Shown here in pieces: positions 24,993 through 33,413 of a stretch of DNA of 64,000 nt. The notes under the pieces were generated by a model. The model was not told where the DNA came from and did no database searches. It worked only from the letters and a program-made list of their open reading frames with translations. The stretch comes from Streptomyces griseus (GTDB taxonomy: Bacteria; Actinomycetota; Actinomycetes; Streptomycetales; Streptomycetaceae): contig NZ_MDKB01000004.1 of assembly GCF_001715295.1 (NCBI RefSeq), forward strand, positions 329,521-393,520. The letters run 5' to 3'. Made by a program: the position numbers and the translations under genes. The stretch's first letter is position 1. Each line of letters opens with the position of its first letter.

Positions 24993-27620
24993 TCACCGGC
25001 GGAAGTAGCCGGTGATGTCCGCGATCAGGTCGAGGCTGCCCGCGTTGTTGTAGAAACTCACCTTGCCGTTCACGACCGGCACGATCACGAGGTTCGGAAC
25101 CGTCTGGCCCTTGACCACGTTGAGGTTCGACGCGCTCGTGCGCGTCGTGCCGTCCGGGTAGACCGACACGAAGCTCGTGGCCGAGACGTGCGTCGCCGTC
25201 ACGTTCAGCACGACCGCCGAGACACCCTCGGCCGGGACCCCGTTGACGCCGGCGACCTTGAGGGTCACCACACCCTCGGGACCGACCTGCGCCTGCGGGA
25301 CACCCAGACCCTCACGGGTGTCCATCACACGCTTCGGGCCGAGGTTGATGTGCGTGGCACCTTCGCCGGCGGAGGTGAAGTAGCCGGTGATGTCCGCGAT
25401 CAGGTCGAGCGTGCCCGCGTTGTTGTAGAAGCTCACCCTGCCGTTCACGACCGGCACGATCACGAGGTTCGGAACCGTCTGGCCCTGCTTCACGTTCAGG
25501 TTCGACGCGCTCGTGCGCGTCGTGCCGTCCGGGTAGACCGACACGAAGCTCGTCGCCGACACACGCGTCGCCGTCACGTTCAGCACGACCGCCGAGACAC
25601 CCTCGGCCGGAACCCCGTTGACACCCGCGACCTGGAGGGTCACCACACCCTCGGGACCGACCTGCGCCTGCGGGACACCCAGACCCTCACGGGTGTCCAT
25701 CACACGCTTCGGCCCCAGGTTGACGTGGGTGGAACCCTCTCCGGCGGAGGTGAAGTAGCCGGTGATGTCCGCGATCAGGTCGAGCGTGCCCGCGTTGTTG
25801 TAGAAACTCACCCTGCCGTTCACCACGGGCACGACGACCAGGTTCGGGACCGTCTGGCCCTGCACCACGTTCAGGTTCGACGCGCTCGTACGCGTCGTGC
25901 CGTCCGGGTAGACCGACACGAAGCTGGTGGAGGAGACATGCGTCGCCGTCACGTTCAGCACGACGGCGCCCACATCGGTGGCCGGGATGCCGTTGGCGCC
26001 GGTCACCTGGAGGGTGACCACACCCGCCGGGCCCACCTGTGCCTTCGGCACACCGAGGCCGACCCGGGTGTCCATCAGCCGCTGCGGGGTGACGGGCACG
26101 AACTTCTTCGGACTCGGGACGTTCACGTTCACCGCGGCGGTGGTCGTGGCCTTCCCCGACTGGTGGACGGCCTTCACGGCGACCTTGTGGCTGCCGGGCA
26201 GGAGCGTCGTGGAGGCACTGCGGGCGTTGCCCGCGACGTTGTTCACGGTACGGCCGTCGACGAGGAGTTCGAACCCGCTGATCAGCGAGGACGGCGTCGT
26301 CGTCGACCAGTTCACCGTCACCGGACCGGGCGTCTCGTAGCCCGAGTCCACGGCGAACGCCCCGCCGCCGACCGAGGAGACCTTGAGACCCTGCACGGGT
26401 CCGGCCGCCAGCGTCCGGATGGCCGGAAGCTGCGGGTAGAGCTGCATGCCCGGGCACTCGGTGTTGAAGCCGTCCCGGTGGCCCGAGATCTGGTCGAACG
26501 TGTAGGACTGCCCGGCTGTGAAGGACTTGCCCGCGTAGTTCTTCTGCGTGGCACCCGCCAGCAGCGTGGTGGTGCCGGCCGGGTCACCGCCGTACTGCCC
26601 GAGCTTGTACGCGGCCATCCGGGCGGTCGCCTCGAGAGCGGCGCTCGGCGCACCGGCGTCCGTGTAGTTGCCGATGATCGCGACACTGGTCGACTGGCTG
26701 TTGAAGCCGTAGGTGTGCGCGCCCATGACGGGCTGGTCGATGCCGCCCTGACGGCCCTCGAATATCTTCCCGCACTTGTCGACCAGGAAGTTGTAGCCGA
26801 GGTCGCGCCAGCCGTTCGTCTTCACGTGGTAGACGTGCAGCGCCCGCACGACGGCCGCGGAGTCCGCGCAGTTGTACGTGCCGTCCGTGGTGTGGTGCAC
26901 GAAGACGGCCTTGATGACGCCGCCCTCGAGGTAGATCGGCCCCTCGTTGTTCAGGGACTCGTCGGCGCCCCACTCGGCGCGGGTGACGACCGGGGGCTGC
27001 GGAACCGTCGACGGCGGGCCCGGGTCGACAGCGGGGGCGGCGAAGGCGGCCGGCTCGGCGTCCGCCGCGCCGATCGGGGCCTTGCCGTACCCGGCGGCCG
27101 GGTCGACCATGTCGAGCCGGAGGCCGGCCGGCAGCGTGCCGGAGGCCGCGCCGTCACCGACCCGTACCTCGGCACCGTCCGAACGTCCGACCCACACGGG
27201 CTCCGTGGAGCCGCGTTCGGTGGGCCGCTCGCCGTCGAGGCCGGGCCGGTACGGCTCCAAGGTGATCCAGTCGGACCACTCGCCGGTCTCCACGCTGCGG
27301 GTCCGGGCCTCGATCGTGCCCTCGACCGCGGCGTGGGCGTCGGGCCAGGAGACCCCCAGCATGCCGAACGGCTCGGTCGTGCGCCGCGAGAGGGAGGCCT
27401 CGCCACGCCCCTCGTTCTTCAGGGCGAGCTTGTGCACCTCGCTCTTGACCGGCCCGTTCTTCCCGGTCGCGGCGCTGTACAGCCCCGCGCCCGCACGCTG
27501 CCCCCCGGGGTTGTGCGCCTCTTCCGCCCCGGTGCCGTTCGCGACGCTCTGGAACCCCAGAACCGCGACGACCCCGAGTGCGGCGGCCACGGCCGTGCCG
27601 CGGACTCGTTTCACTCTCAC
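24993..27620 (-). CDS. Secreted PGRP-type amidase with three 125-aa C-terminal repeats
   Basis: The 875-aa exported protein has a signal peptide to about 30 and an N-terminal region of unknown fold (40-200). The amidase_2/PGRP domain is at 211-400 with zinc ligands His242 (VFVHHTT), His381 (ISGHRDG) and Cys389 (TECPG). A beta-rich linker at 430-505 (Ig-like, GFELLVDGRTV) follows, then three tandem repeats at 514-638, 639-763 and 764-875. Each repeat runs from RxMDTRxGLG to DLIADITGYF and probably binds the envelope. The GTG at 27620 is chosen over an ATG 24 bp upstream because GGTGGGGG lies 4 nt before it. It should cleave the MurNAc-L-Ala bond; the role in remodelling is inference. Confidence 0.93.
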   Translation of the reverse strand: MRVKRVRGTAVAAALGVVAVLGFQSVANGTGAEEAHNPGGQRAGAGLYSAATGKNGPVKSEVHKLALKNEGRGEASLSRRTTEPFGMLGVSWPDAHAAVEGTIEARTRSVETGEWSDWITLEPYRPGLDGERPTERGSTEPVWVGRSDGAEVRVGDGAASGTLPAGLRLDMVDPAAGYGKAPIGAADAEPAAFAAPAVDPGPPSTVPQPPVVTRAEWGADESLNNEGPIYLEGGVIKAVFVHHTTDGTYNCADSAAVVRALHVYHVKTNGWRDLGYNFLVDKCGKIFEGRQGGIDQPVMGAHTYGFNSQSTSVAIIGNYTDAGAPSAALEATARMAAYKLGQYGGDPAGTTTLLAGATQKNYAGKSFTAGQSYTFDQISGHRDGFNTECPGMQLYPQLPAIRTLAAGPVQGLKVSSVGGGAFAVDSGYETPGPVTVNWSTTTPSSLISGFELLVDGRTVNNVAGNARSASTTLLPGSHKVAVKAVHQSGKATTTAAVNVNVPSPKKFVPVTPQRLMDTRVGLGVPKAQVGPAGVVTLQVTGANGIPATDVGAVVLNVTATHVSSTSFVSVYPDGTTRTSASNLNVVQGQTVPNLVVVPVVNGRVSFYNNAGTLDLIADITGYFTSAGEGSTHVNLGPKRVMDTREGLGVPQAQVGPEGVVTLQVAGVNGVPAEGVSAVVLNVTATRVSATSFVSVYPDGTTRTSASNLNVKQGQTVPNLVIVPVVNGRVSFYNNAGTLDLIADITGYFTSAGEGATHINLGPKRVMDTREGLGVPQAQVGPEGVVTLKVAGVNGVPAEGVSAVVLNVTATHVSATSFVSVYPDGTTRTSASNLNVVKGQTVPNLVIVPVVNGKVSFYNNAGSLDLIADITGYFRR
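24996..26081 (-). repeat. Three tandem 375-bp repeats within the amidase gene
   Basis: Copies lie at 25707-26081, 25332-25706 and 24996-25331 (the last stops at the end of the gene). For example, GGTGATGTCC recurs at 25011, 25386 and 25761. Long stretches are identical at DNA level, pointing to recent duplication or ongoing gene conversion. Confidence 0.95.
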
Positions 27621-27775
27621 GTAACCCCCACCCTTTATGCACATGACATGGTTGAACGGCGGAATGCTACTGGCTCATACACGGATCGGGGAGCGCGGGG
27701 GCGGCGGAGGTCCCATCCGTCCGTAAATGCCGAAGGCCCCGGTGCGGCCGCGAACGGCGTTACGGAGGGCCTTTT

Positions 27776-27790
27776 CTGACGCTACATCAG
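27776..27790. promoter_or_regulatory. CTGA-N7-TCAG palindromic element upstream of the amidase gene
   Basis: CTGACGCTACATCAG lies 156 bp upstream of the amidase start. A near-identical element (13 of 15 bases) lies upstream of the SGNH lipase gene at 27.5 kb and beyond, at 53527-53541. A potential stem AAGGCCC/GGGCCTT (27732-27773) lies beside it. Confidence 0.4.
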
Positions 27791-27817
27791 TTCAATTCGG
27801 CCGCGTGGGCCCGGCCG

Positions 27818-27845
27818 GCCCGCAGGGCGTGCACGCCCTGCGGGC
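27818..27845 (-). terminator. Penicillin acylase terminator
   Basis: A 28-bp perfectly self-complementary sequence, with arms GCCCGCAGGGCGTG and CACGCCCTGCGGGC, starts 7 bp past the stop codon at 27852. Confidence 0.75.
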
Positions 27846-27851
27846 AGGGGC

Positions 27852-30683
27852 TCAGCGGTGCGAGGTAAACTCCACGACCTGCTGGTACGTGGGCCGGTTC
27901 TGCCAGTGGATCGTCCGGTGGCCGATCCCGCCCAGCGGGCGGTGCACGATGGCGTCGGTGCACCACTGGTCCCCCGCCCCGCAGCTGTCGTCGCCCGGGT
28001 AGACGGCCGCCGCGGGCACGGCGGCCGCCTTCTTCAGCGTGGTCAGCAGCGCGTCGCGGCAGGCGCCGAGATCACCGTCGCCGCAGTACGTCCTCGCCAG
28101 CGGCCCCTCCACCCGCTGTCCGAGTACCTGGCGCAGGTCCTTGTCCGCGAAACCCCACCACCCGTACTGGAAGGCCGATCCGCTGTGCGCCCCGCTCGGC
28201 CCGTGGCTCGCGGCCGGGGATTCGTCGGTGGCCAGGCTCGCGGTGAACGCCGAGTAGAGACCGTCGCCCAGACCGGGGCGGAACTCCGCCTCGATCAGTT
28301 CCGGCCACCACGCGTCCATGATCCGTACCGCGTCCGCGTGCGTGTACCGGTGTGACCCCTCGCCGGTCTCCTTGCGCTGCGCACCGGCCGCCCGCCAGGA
28401 ATCCAGCTGCTGGACCACCGCGTTGAGCTCCGGGTCGGTGACCGGCCGGGAGCGGATCACCTTCAGGAGTTCCGGCAGCAGCTGCTCACCCCGCAGGTCG
28501 GTGACGGCGGCCTCGGCCATCGCACGGGTGAGGGAGGCGCGGGTCACTCCGCCGTCCGCGACGAGGGCTGCCACCCGGTCGTCCAGGAGGTCGCCCCGGT
28601 GCACCGCGCCGAAGCCGAACGCGGCCGTGGCGTAGTCCTTGGCCTGGCGGTTGTTCCAGGAGATGTAGTAGTCCTGGCCGCTGGAGTGCGGGTGCGCGGC
28701 GAACGGGGTGTAGTCGGCGGTGTTGGCGGCCGGATCGAACCCCTGCCACTCGTACGCCTTCTCGGCCTTGACCGGCAGCGCGGGATCGACCCCGGCGGCG
28801 CGCACGGGGTTCATGCCGCTGTTGTAGAAGGCGGCGGTGCGGGAGTCCGCGTAGAACCAGTTGAACGCGTAGTCGATCCGGGCGGCCGCCTGCTGGAAGG
28901 AGGCCGCGTCGATGACGTACGCGGGGTCGTTGAACAACTGGAAGCCGATGATCGAGTCGGCCTCGTGACGGTAGGTGGTGCGCAGCGAGGTGTAGGCGAC
29001 GGGTGTGCCGCCCACCGTGGCGCGGTGGGTGACGATGCCGTAGTCCGTGCGCCAGACCTGCATGCGGTAGGAACCCTCGGCGGTGGAGTCGGCGACGGTG
29101 GGCTTCCAGGAGTTGGTGCGCTCCAGTTTCTCCATCGCGGTGCAGGCGCCGTGGGCGCGGTAGTGCGTGGAGTTCTTGGTGGGGGCGGAGCCGTCGGGCT
29201 CGCAGAGCTCGACGGCGTACGTGTCGGTGATGTCCTGGGCCGCCGAAGTGGCACTCCAGGCGTAGTCCTGACCGCGGCCCATCTGGACGTACATGCCGAC
29301 GCCGGCGAAGGAGACGCCGCGGGCGCTGATGCCGGGCCCCTGGAGCTCCTGGAGCATCATCAGCTGCGGGGCGAAGTACCCGGTCTGGGGGCCCATGACG
29401 GCGATCGGGTTGCCGCTCGCGGTGTGCTCGCCCGACACCAGCAGGGCGTTGGACATCCCGCGCTTCGCGGCACCGTCGCCGGACCCGGGCAGCGTCCCCT
29501 CCGGGACGACTCCGTCGTCGTACATGCCCTGGGCGGGTGCCAGGCGGGCGGGTGCCTCGACCGGGTCCTTCCTGTTCGTGCCCGCCGCGCCGGTGCGGTC
29601 GTACACGAGCGGTTCGGCGGTGACCGTGCCCGGGTCGGGGAGGGCGGTGCCGCGCGCGGTGTCGGGCTTGCCCGCGTACGGGAACGACGTGCCGTCGTGC
29701 ACGGTGAGGACGGCCTCGGGATCGTTGCGCTGGCGGAAGGACTCCCAGACCCGGGTGCCCTCCTCGACCCCGTACCTCTGCTGGGCGGCGAGCAGGGACA
29801 GGGCGGCCTGCACCTCGCCGCCGCCTCCGCCGCCGAACTGCCCGCCGACGACCGAGGCGATCGAGATCAGGTCGGTCAGCTTGAACGGCTGGATCTCGCC
29901 CACGTTGGTGACCGCGTCGATCTTGCCGGTGAGAACGTACTCTCCCGGGAAGTAGCGGCCCTTCTTCGCCTTCTCGCGGTAGGCGTTGATGCCGTCGGTG
30001 TAGGCCTGCGCGTCGGCCATCGCCTGCTCACCGCGCGCTCCCTCGGTGGTCCTGATCCGCTCGACCTGGGCCTCGAGATCCGCCTCGGTGTACGGCGCCT
30101 GGGGCCAGAACTGCTGCTCCAGCCCCTGGTTGGCGAGCGCTCCTCCGGCGAAGGAGGTCAGTTGGCCGCGTCCGATGTGCCGGAACAGGTCCATCAGCCA
30201 CAGCCGGTCCTGCCCGGCGGCGAAGCCGGCGCCGAACTCGGTGCCGTAGCGGGTGGTGCCCTTGATGTGCGGGACGCCGCTCTTCTTGTCGCGGGTGATG
30301 GTGACGTCCTCGCGGGGCGAGATGACGGACTCGACCTGGTCCGCGGCGACCCCGAACGAGGCGTCGTTGAAGAAGTCGGTCAGCTTCTGGTCGGTGAGGT
30401 TCGTGTGCCCCGCCACCAGGCCGTTGTAGCGGTCGAGTTGGTCGTCGCTGTGTGCGGGATGCGTACCGAACGCCTTGTTGCCGAGTATCTCGACGAGGGT
30501 GGCGTTGCCGTTCTCGCCCGGGGGCAGGATGTCGGCACACCGGCCCTGGCAGTGATCGGTGACGGCGGCGGATTGCGGCTGCGCCGCGCCGGCCGGGGGG
30601 ACCGTGGCGGCGAGCAGGGAGGTACCGAGGGCGAGTACGGCCGCGACTGCGGCGGCCGAGAGCGTGCGGGTGCGTGGGGGCAT
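27852..30683 (-). CDS. Secreted penicillin acylase-family Ntn hydrolase
   Basis: The 943-aa precursor has a signal peptide (about 1-34). An alpha-chain region is followed by an autoprocessing site before Ser411 (RGM-SNALLVSG), the N-terminal nucleophile of the beta chain. Conserved beta-chain parts include NPIAVMGPQTGYFAPQLM. Family members deacylate penicillins, acyl-homoserine lactones, or long-chain amides and lipopeptides. The size and Streptomyces context fit the secreted acyl-amide or echinocandin/capsaicin-type acylases as well as AHL acylases, so the substrate is open. GGAGGAG, 8 nt before the ATG, supports the start. It seems monocistronic. Confidence 0.92.
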   Translation of the reverse strand: MPPRTRTLSAAAVAAVLALGTSLLAATVPPAGAAQPQSAAVTDHCQGRCADILPPGENGNATLVEILGNKAFGTHPAHSDDQLDRYNGLVAGHTNLTDQKLTDFFNDASFGVAADQVESVISPREDVTITRDKKSGVPHIKGTTRYGTEFGAGFAAGQDRLWLMDLFRHIGRGQLTSFAGGALANQGLEQQFWPQAPYTEADLEAQVERIRTTEGARGEQAMADAQAYTDGINAYREKAKKGRYFPGEYVLTGKIDAVTNVGEIQPFKLTDLISIASVVGGQFGGGGGGEVQAALSLLAAQQRYGVEEGTRVWESFRQRNDPEAVLTVHDGTSFPYAGKPDTARGTALPDPGTVTAEPLVYDRTGAAGTNRKDPVEAPARLAPAQGMYDDGVVPEGTLPGSGDGAAKRGMSNALLVSGEHTASGNPIAVMGPQTGYFAPQLMMLQELQGPGISARGVSFAGVGMYVQMGRGQDYAWSATSAAQDITDTYAVELCEPDGSAPTKNSTHYRAHGACTAMEKLERTNSWKPTVADSTAEGSYRMQVWRTDYGIVTHRATVGGTPVAYTSLRTTYRHEADSIIGFQLFNDPAYVIDAASFQQAAARIDYAFNWFYADSRTAAFYNSGMNPVRAAGVDPALPVKAEKAYEWQGFDPAANTADYTPFAAHPHSSGQDYYISWNNRQAKDYATAAFGFGAVHRGDLLDDRVAALVADGGVTRASLTRAMAEAAVTDLRGEQLLPELLKVIRSRPVTDPELNAVVQQLDSWRAAGAQRKETGEGSHRYTHADAVRIMDAWWPELIEAEFRPGLGDGLYSAFTASLATDESPAASHGPSGAHSGSAFQYGWWGFADKDLRQVLGQRVEGPLARTYCGDGDLGACRDALLTTLKKAAAVPAAAVYPGDDSCGAGDQWCTDAIVHRPLGGIGHRTIHWQNRPTYQQVVEFTSHR

Positions 30684-30934
30684 GCAGTGCTCCTCCGGGA
30701 GGCCGATGCGCCGGAGGTTACCGGCGGTACGGCGCCTCGGAAAGATGAACATCAGTCACATTTTCCGAACCGTCACACGCCGGGCGCCCCATCGGCACAC
30801 CCCTGCCCCCGCAGACCCGGCGCATGAGCACCGTCTCACTCTTCGGACTGAATACACCTTTCGATGGAGCCGAATCGGGCAGTCGTACGTCCATCCCTTG
30901 ACGCCGAAGTACGAGCGACGGAGGTGGCAGTGCC

Positions 30935-31546
30935 ATGGCCGGATTCCGAAGTCTTGCGAGACAGGTCCGCGATCCGCACAGTGATCTGGCTTTGCGGCGG
31001 TACTCGCTGCGCAAATGCCTGGAACGTTTCGCCCCCTACGGCCACCGGGCCACCTGGGACCATCTGTGCGCCCGGCACGGTATCGGCCCCGAGGACCGGG
31101 CCCCCGATCCGGCCCGCCTGGTCCGCGCGCTGGAGGAGTTGGAGGAGGCGCGGGCCGTATGGCTCGCCTACGAGTCCGGGTTCGCCGAGCGCCGCCGCCG
31201 GGAGAAGCACGACGGGCTCCGCCGTCCCGGTTCGTTCGACGACTGGCACAGGCGGACGTGGGGCGGCAACGGCATCGCACTCTGCGAGGACCCGGGCACG
31301 CATCCGACCGCGCCTCTCGCCGAGGCCCTGGGCCGGCTGATCGCGGCACTGGGGACCGGGCCCGGCGGCTCGTGCCCGGTGTGCGCGGGCGACGCGATCG
31401 TCTGGCGCCAGGATCTTCACCGCGAGCCCTGGTCCGGCCCCGTCTGCACAGGGTGCGGCATCGTGGTCCCCAGGCCGGCCCTGACGGAACGGGCACTGGC
31501 GAAGGCACGGGCATCCCGGACGAGAGACCTGGCCTGGGTGGCCTGA
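30935..31546 (+). CDS. Hypothetical protein with a C-terminal zinc ribbon, 203 aa
   Basis: No named family is recognised. The N-terminal 90 residues are helical and charged (RRYSLRKCLERFAPYGHRAT, LVRALEELEEARAVW). Residues 147-174 contain CPVC and CTGC, a four-Cys zinc ribbon of about 24 residues' span. It has no signal or membrane segment. GGAGGTGGCAG precedes the ATG and is a strong start signal. It is followed by a minisatellite, not by another gene. A nucleic-acid-binding or regulatory role would fit a zinc ribbon but is not shown. Confidence 0.8.
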   Translation: MAGFRSLARQVRDPHSDLALRRYSLRKCLERFAPYGHRATWDHLCARHGIGPEDRAPDPARLVRALEELEEARAVWLAYESGFAERRRREKHDGLRRPGSFDDWHRRTWGGNGIALCEDPGTHPTAPLAEALGRLIAALGTGPGGSCPVCAGDAIVWRQDLHREPWSGPVCTGCGIVVPRPALTERALAKARASRTRDLAWVA

Positions 31547-31580
31547 ACGCCGACGGGCACACGGGCCCGGCGGTCCGCAC

Positions 31581-31950
31581 GCAGGCGCCACGGCCCGGCG
31601 CGGGAGGCGCGCAGGCGCCACGGCCCGGCGCCGCACGCACGAAGCGGCCACGGGCCCGGTCCGGAGTGCGCGAAGGGCACGGGCCCGAGCGACACGTGCG
31701 ACGGCCTCACGGCCCCGGCACCGCACGCACGAAGAGAACACGGACCCCACCCGGAGTCCGCGAAGCACACCGGCCCGAGCGACACGTGCGACGGCCTCAC
31801 CACCCCGGCACCGCACGCACGAAGAGAACACGGACCCCACCCGGAGTCCGCGAAGCACACCGGCCCGAGCGACACGTGCGACGGCCTCACCACCCCGGCG
31901 CCGCACGGACGAAGAGAACACGGGCCCCACCCGGAGTCCGCGGAGGCACA
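31581..31950. repeat. 90-bp-period minisatellite in a 514-bp gene-free gap
   Basis: From 31621 to 31950 a 90-bp unit is repeated about 3.7 times (boundaries near 31681, 31771 and 31861), each with GAGCGACACGTGCGACGGCC and GCACGAAGAGAACACGG. Just before it a 20-mer (31581-31600, 31611-31630) repeats with a 30-bp period. All frames on both strands give repetitive low-complexity peptides because 90 is divisible by 3. The gap 31547-32060 between the zinc-ribbon gene and soxR holds no gene I can support. Confidence 0.92.
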
Positions 31951-32060
31951 AGCCCGTGCGGTACGCGCGCGGGCGGTGGGTCCTGCCGTGCGCGCGGAGC
32001 CGGAGGGTGGACGCACGCGGCCGGGGCGGGGTCGCTCCACGGCCCGTGGAGCCGGGGCCC

Positions 32061-32534
32061 TCAGGCGCGGCCGGACGGCTTCCGCTCGGGCATCAGCTGA
32101 GAACCGGCCATGCGCTGCCCGGAGATGTCGTCGGGATTGGACAGCACGCACGTCTCCAGCGACAGGCAGCCGCAGCTGATGCAGTCGGTGAGATGATCCC
32201 GCAACCGCGCCAACTGGGCGATCCGCTCGTCCAGTTCCGAGCGCCACGCCCGCGAGAGCCGCGCCCAGTCCTCGCGGCTCGGGGTGCGCTCGTCCGGAAG
32301 TTCGGCGAGCGCGTCCCGGATCGTGGCCAGCGGGATCCCCACCCGCTGCGCCGCCCGCACGAACGCGACCCTGCGCAGGGCGTCCCTGGCGTACCGGCGC
32401 TGGTTGCCACTGGTGCGGCTGCTGGTGATCAGGCCCTTGGCCTCGTAGAAGTGCAGGGCGGACACGGCCGCACCACTGCGCGCGGAGAGCTGGCCGACCG
32501 TGAGTTCGTGGAGTGTCTGCGGGATCTGGGGCAC
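32061..32534 (-). CDS. soxR: SoxR redox-sensing MerR-family activator
   Basis: The 157-aa protein has a MerR DNA-binding domain at about 8-75 (VGQLSARSGAAVSALHFYEA, RRYARDALRRV), a dimerisation helix and the [2Fe-2S] cluster motif C-x2-C-x-C-x5-C (CISCGCLSLETC, about 118-129). In Streptomyces, SoxR responds to redox-active antibiotics such as actinorhodin and controls a handful of oxidoreductase and export genes, without SoxS. The GTG at 32534 with GGTGG before it is preferred; a GTG 9 bp upstream is possible. The C-terminal tail after the cluster is about 28 residues, longer than in E. coli, as usual for the genus. Confidence 0.95.
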   Translation of the reverse strand: MPQIPQTLHELTVGQLSARSGAAVSALHFYEAKGLITSSRTSGNQRRYARDALRRVAFVRAAQRVGIPLATIRDALAELPDERTPSREDWARLSRAWRSELDERIAQLARLRDHLTDCISCGCLSLETCVLSNPDDISGQRMAGSQLMPERKPSGRA

Positions 32535-32591
32535 CTCTCCCACCCTAGGTGTATGCACTCGCAGGGTTGTCTGCACGGTCGATCGGAGGTC

Positions 32592-32711
32592 GGCACGCGC
32601 ACTCGCCACGCCGTCCGGATCATCCCGGTATGTCCACCGTCGGGACGACCCTCCGCCGTGCGCTCGCACGCGCCGGACACCCCCGGACCCGCCCTTCGGG
32701 CAGACGACGCT
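32592..32711. repeat. Dispersed intergenic repeat, copy 2
   Basis: This is the second copy of the element at 124-240, in the same orientation. It lies in the 334-bp gap between soxR and the MaoC gene. The GCCCTTCGGGC hairpin near its right end matches the hairpin of copy 1. Box C1 is the only other thing seen in the gap. Confidence 0.6.
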
Positions 32712-32798
32712 CCTCTCGCAACAGGGCCTGGAGCGGCCTCCTGCGGCCGGTTCCGGCAGGGTCGGGCGGACCGTCGTTGACAGGAGGGCACCCCCCCA

Positions 32799-32828
32799 GC
32801 ATGCTGAGCAAGCGCTTGGACAGCATGC
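32799..32828. promoter_or_regulatory. Box C1, 30-bp near-perfect palindromic operator
   Basis: The central CAAGCGCTTG is a perfect palindrome, and the outer arms GCATGCTG and CAGCATGC are complementary; only two base pairs on each side of the core mismatch. The site is 40 bp upstream of the MaoC start. The core resembles the published KstR2-type pattern AnCAAGnnCTTGnT. CTGAGCAAGCGCTT recurs at 34084. Confidence 0.75.
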
Positions 32829-32868
32829 GGCGACGACGGCGGACAGCCGGAAGGCAGGGACCAGGGAC

Positions 32869-33330
32869 ATGGCAGAGCCGAAGATCTTCACCTCGGCGCA
32901 GGAACTGCGGGACGGGGTGGGCCAGGAGCTCGGTCACAGCGATTGGCTGGAGATCGAGCAGAAGAGGATCGACCTGTTCGCCGAGGCCACCGGCGACCAC
33001 CAGTGGATCCACGTGGACCCCGAGCGCGCCGCGGCCGGCCCCTTCGGCACGACGATCGCGCACGGCTATCTGACGCTCTCGCTGCTCCCCGTGCTCGTCC
33101 CGCAGATCCTGCGGGTCGAGGGCGCGAAGATGGGCATCAACTACGGCACCAACAAGGTGCGCTTCCCGTCGCCCGTCCCGGTGGGCTCCCGGGTGCGTGC
33201 CACCGCGGCGCTCAGGAACGTCGAGGAGACCGGTGGCGGCGTACAGGTGACCGTGCTCGTCACGGTCGAGCGTGAGGGCGGCGACAAGCCCGCCTGTGTC
33301 GCCGAGTCCGTGTCGCGCTACTACTTCTGA
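32869..33330 (+). CDS. MaoC-like (R)-specific enoyl-CoA hydratase
   Basis: The 153-aa single hot-dog domain enzyme has the hydratase-2 motif with Asp43 and His48 in ATGDHQWIHVDPERA and the following AHGYLTLSL. It hydrates trans-2-enoyl-CoA to (R)-3-hydroxyacyl-CoA. AGGGAC just before the ATG is a usable ribosome site. It is preceded by a strong palindromic operator (box C1) and lies next to a TetR gene that carries the same operator upstream, so it is probably repressed by that TetR and induced by an acyl-CoA. Confidence 0.93.
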   Translation: MAEPKIFTSAQELRDGVGQELGHSDWLEIEQKRIDLFAEATGDHQWIHVDPERAAAGPFGTTIAHGYLTLSLLPVLVPQILRVEGAKMGINYGTNKVRFPSPVPVGSRVRATAALRNVEETGGGVQVTVLVTVEREGGDKPACVAESVSRYYF

Positions 33331-33413
33331 ACCCGCGGGGACACACCCCGGGACGCGGACCGGCCTCCGCGGGCCCGAAGCGCCCACCGGCACCGCCCGC
33401 CCGGCGCCCGGCA

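Noticed and set aside
25188..27779. 863-codon open frame on the plus strand opposite the amidase gene
   Set aside because: It is His/Arg/Gly/Val-rich, has no domain resemblance, and lies antisense to a gene with clear zinc ligands and repeats. Long antisense frames are expected from the G/C third-position bias.
27852..30683. Part of a beta-lactam biosynthetic cluster
   Set aside because: The family name is penicillin acylase, but no IPNS, ACVS or other beta-lactam genes are near; this is a common secreted Ntn hydrolase.
28599..30827. 742-codon plus-strand frame opposite the penicillin acylase gene
   Set aside because: It has no recognisable motif, is Gly/Val/Arg-biased, and is antisense to a gene with signal peptide and Ntn-hydrolase motifs.
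31621..31950. CRISPR-like array or repeat-containing protein
   Set aside because: Units are 90 bp with no distinct spacers and no cas genes. The peptide repeats appear in several frames on both strands, which indicates a DNA-level minisatellite.
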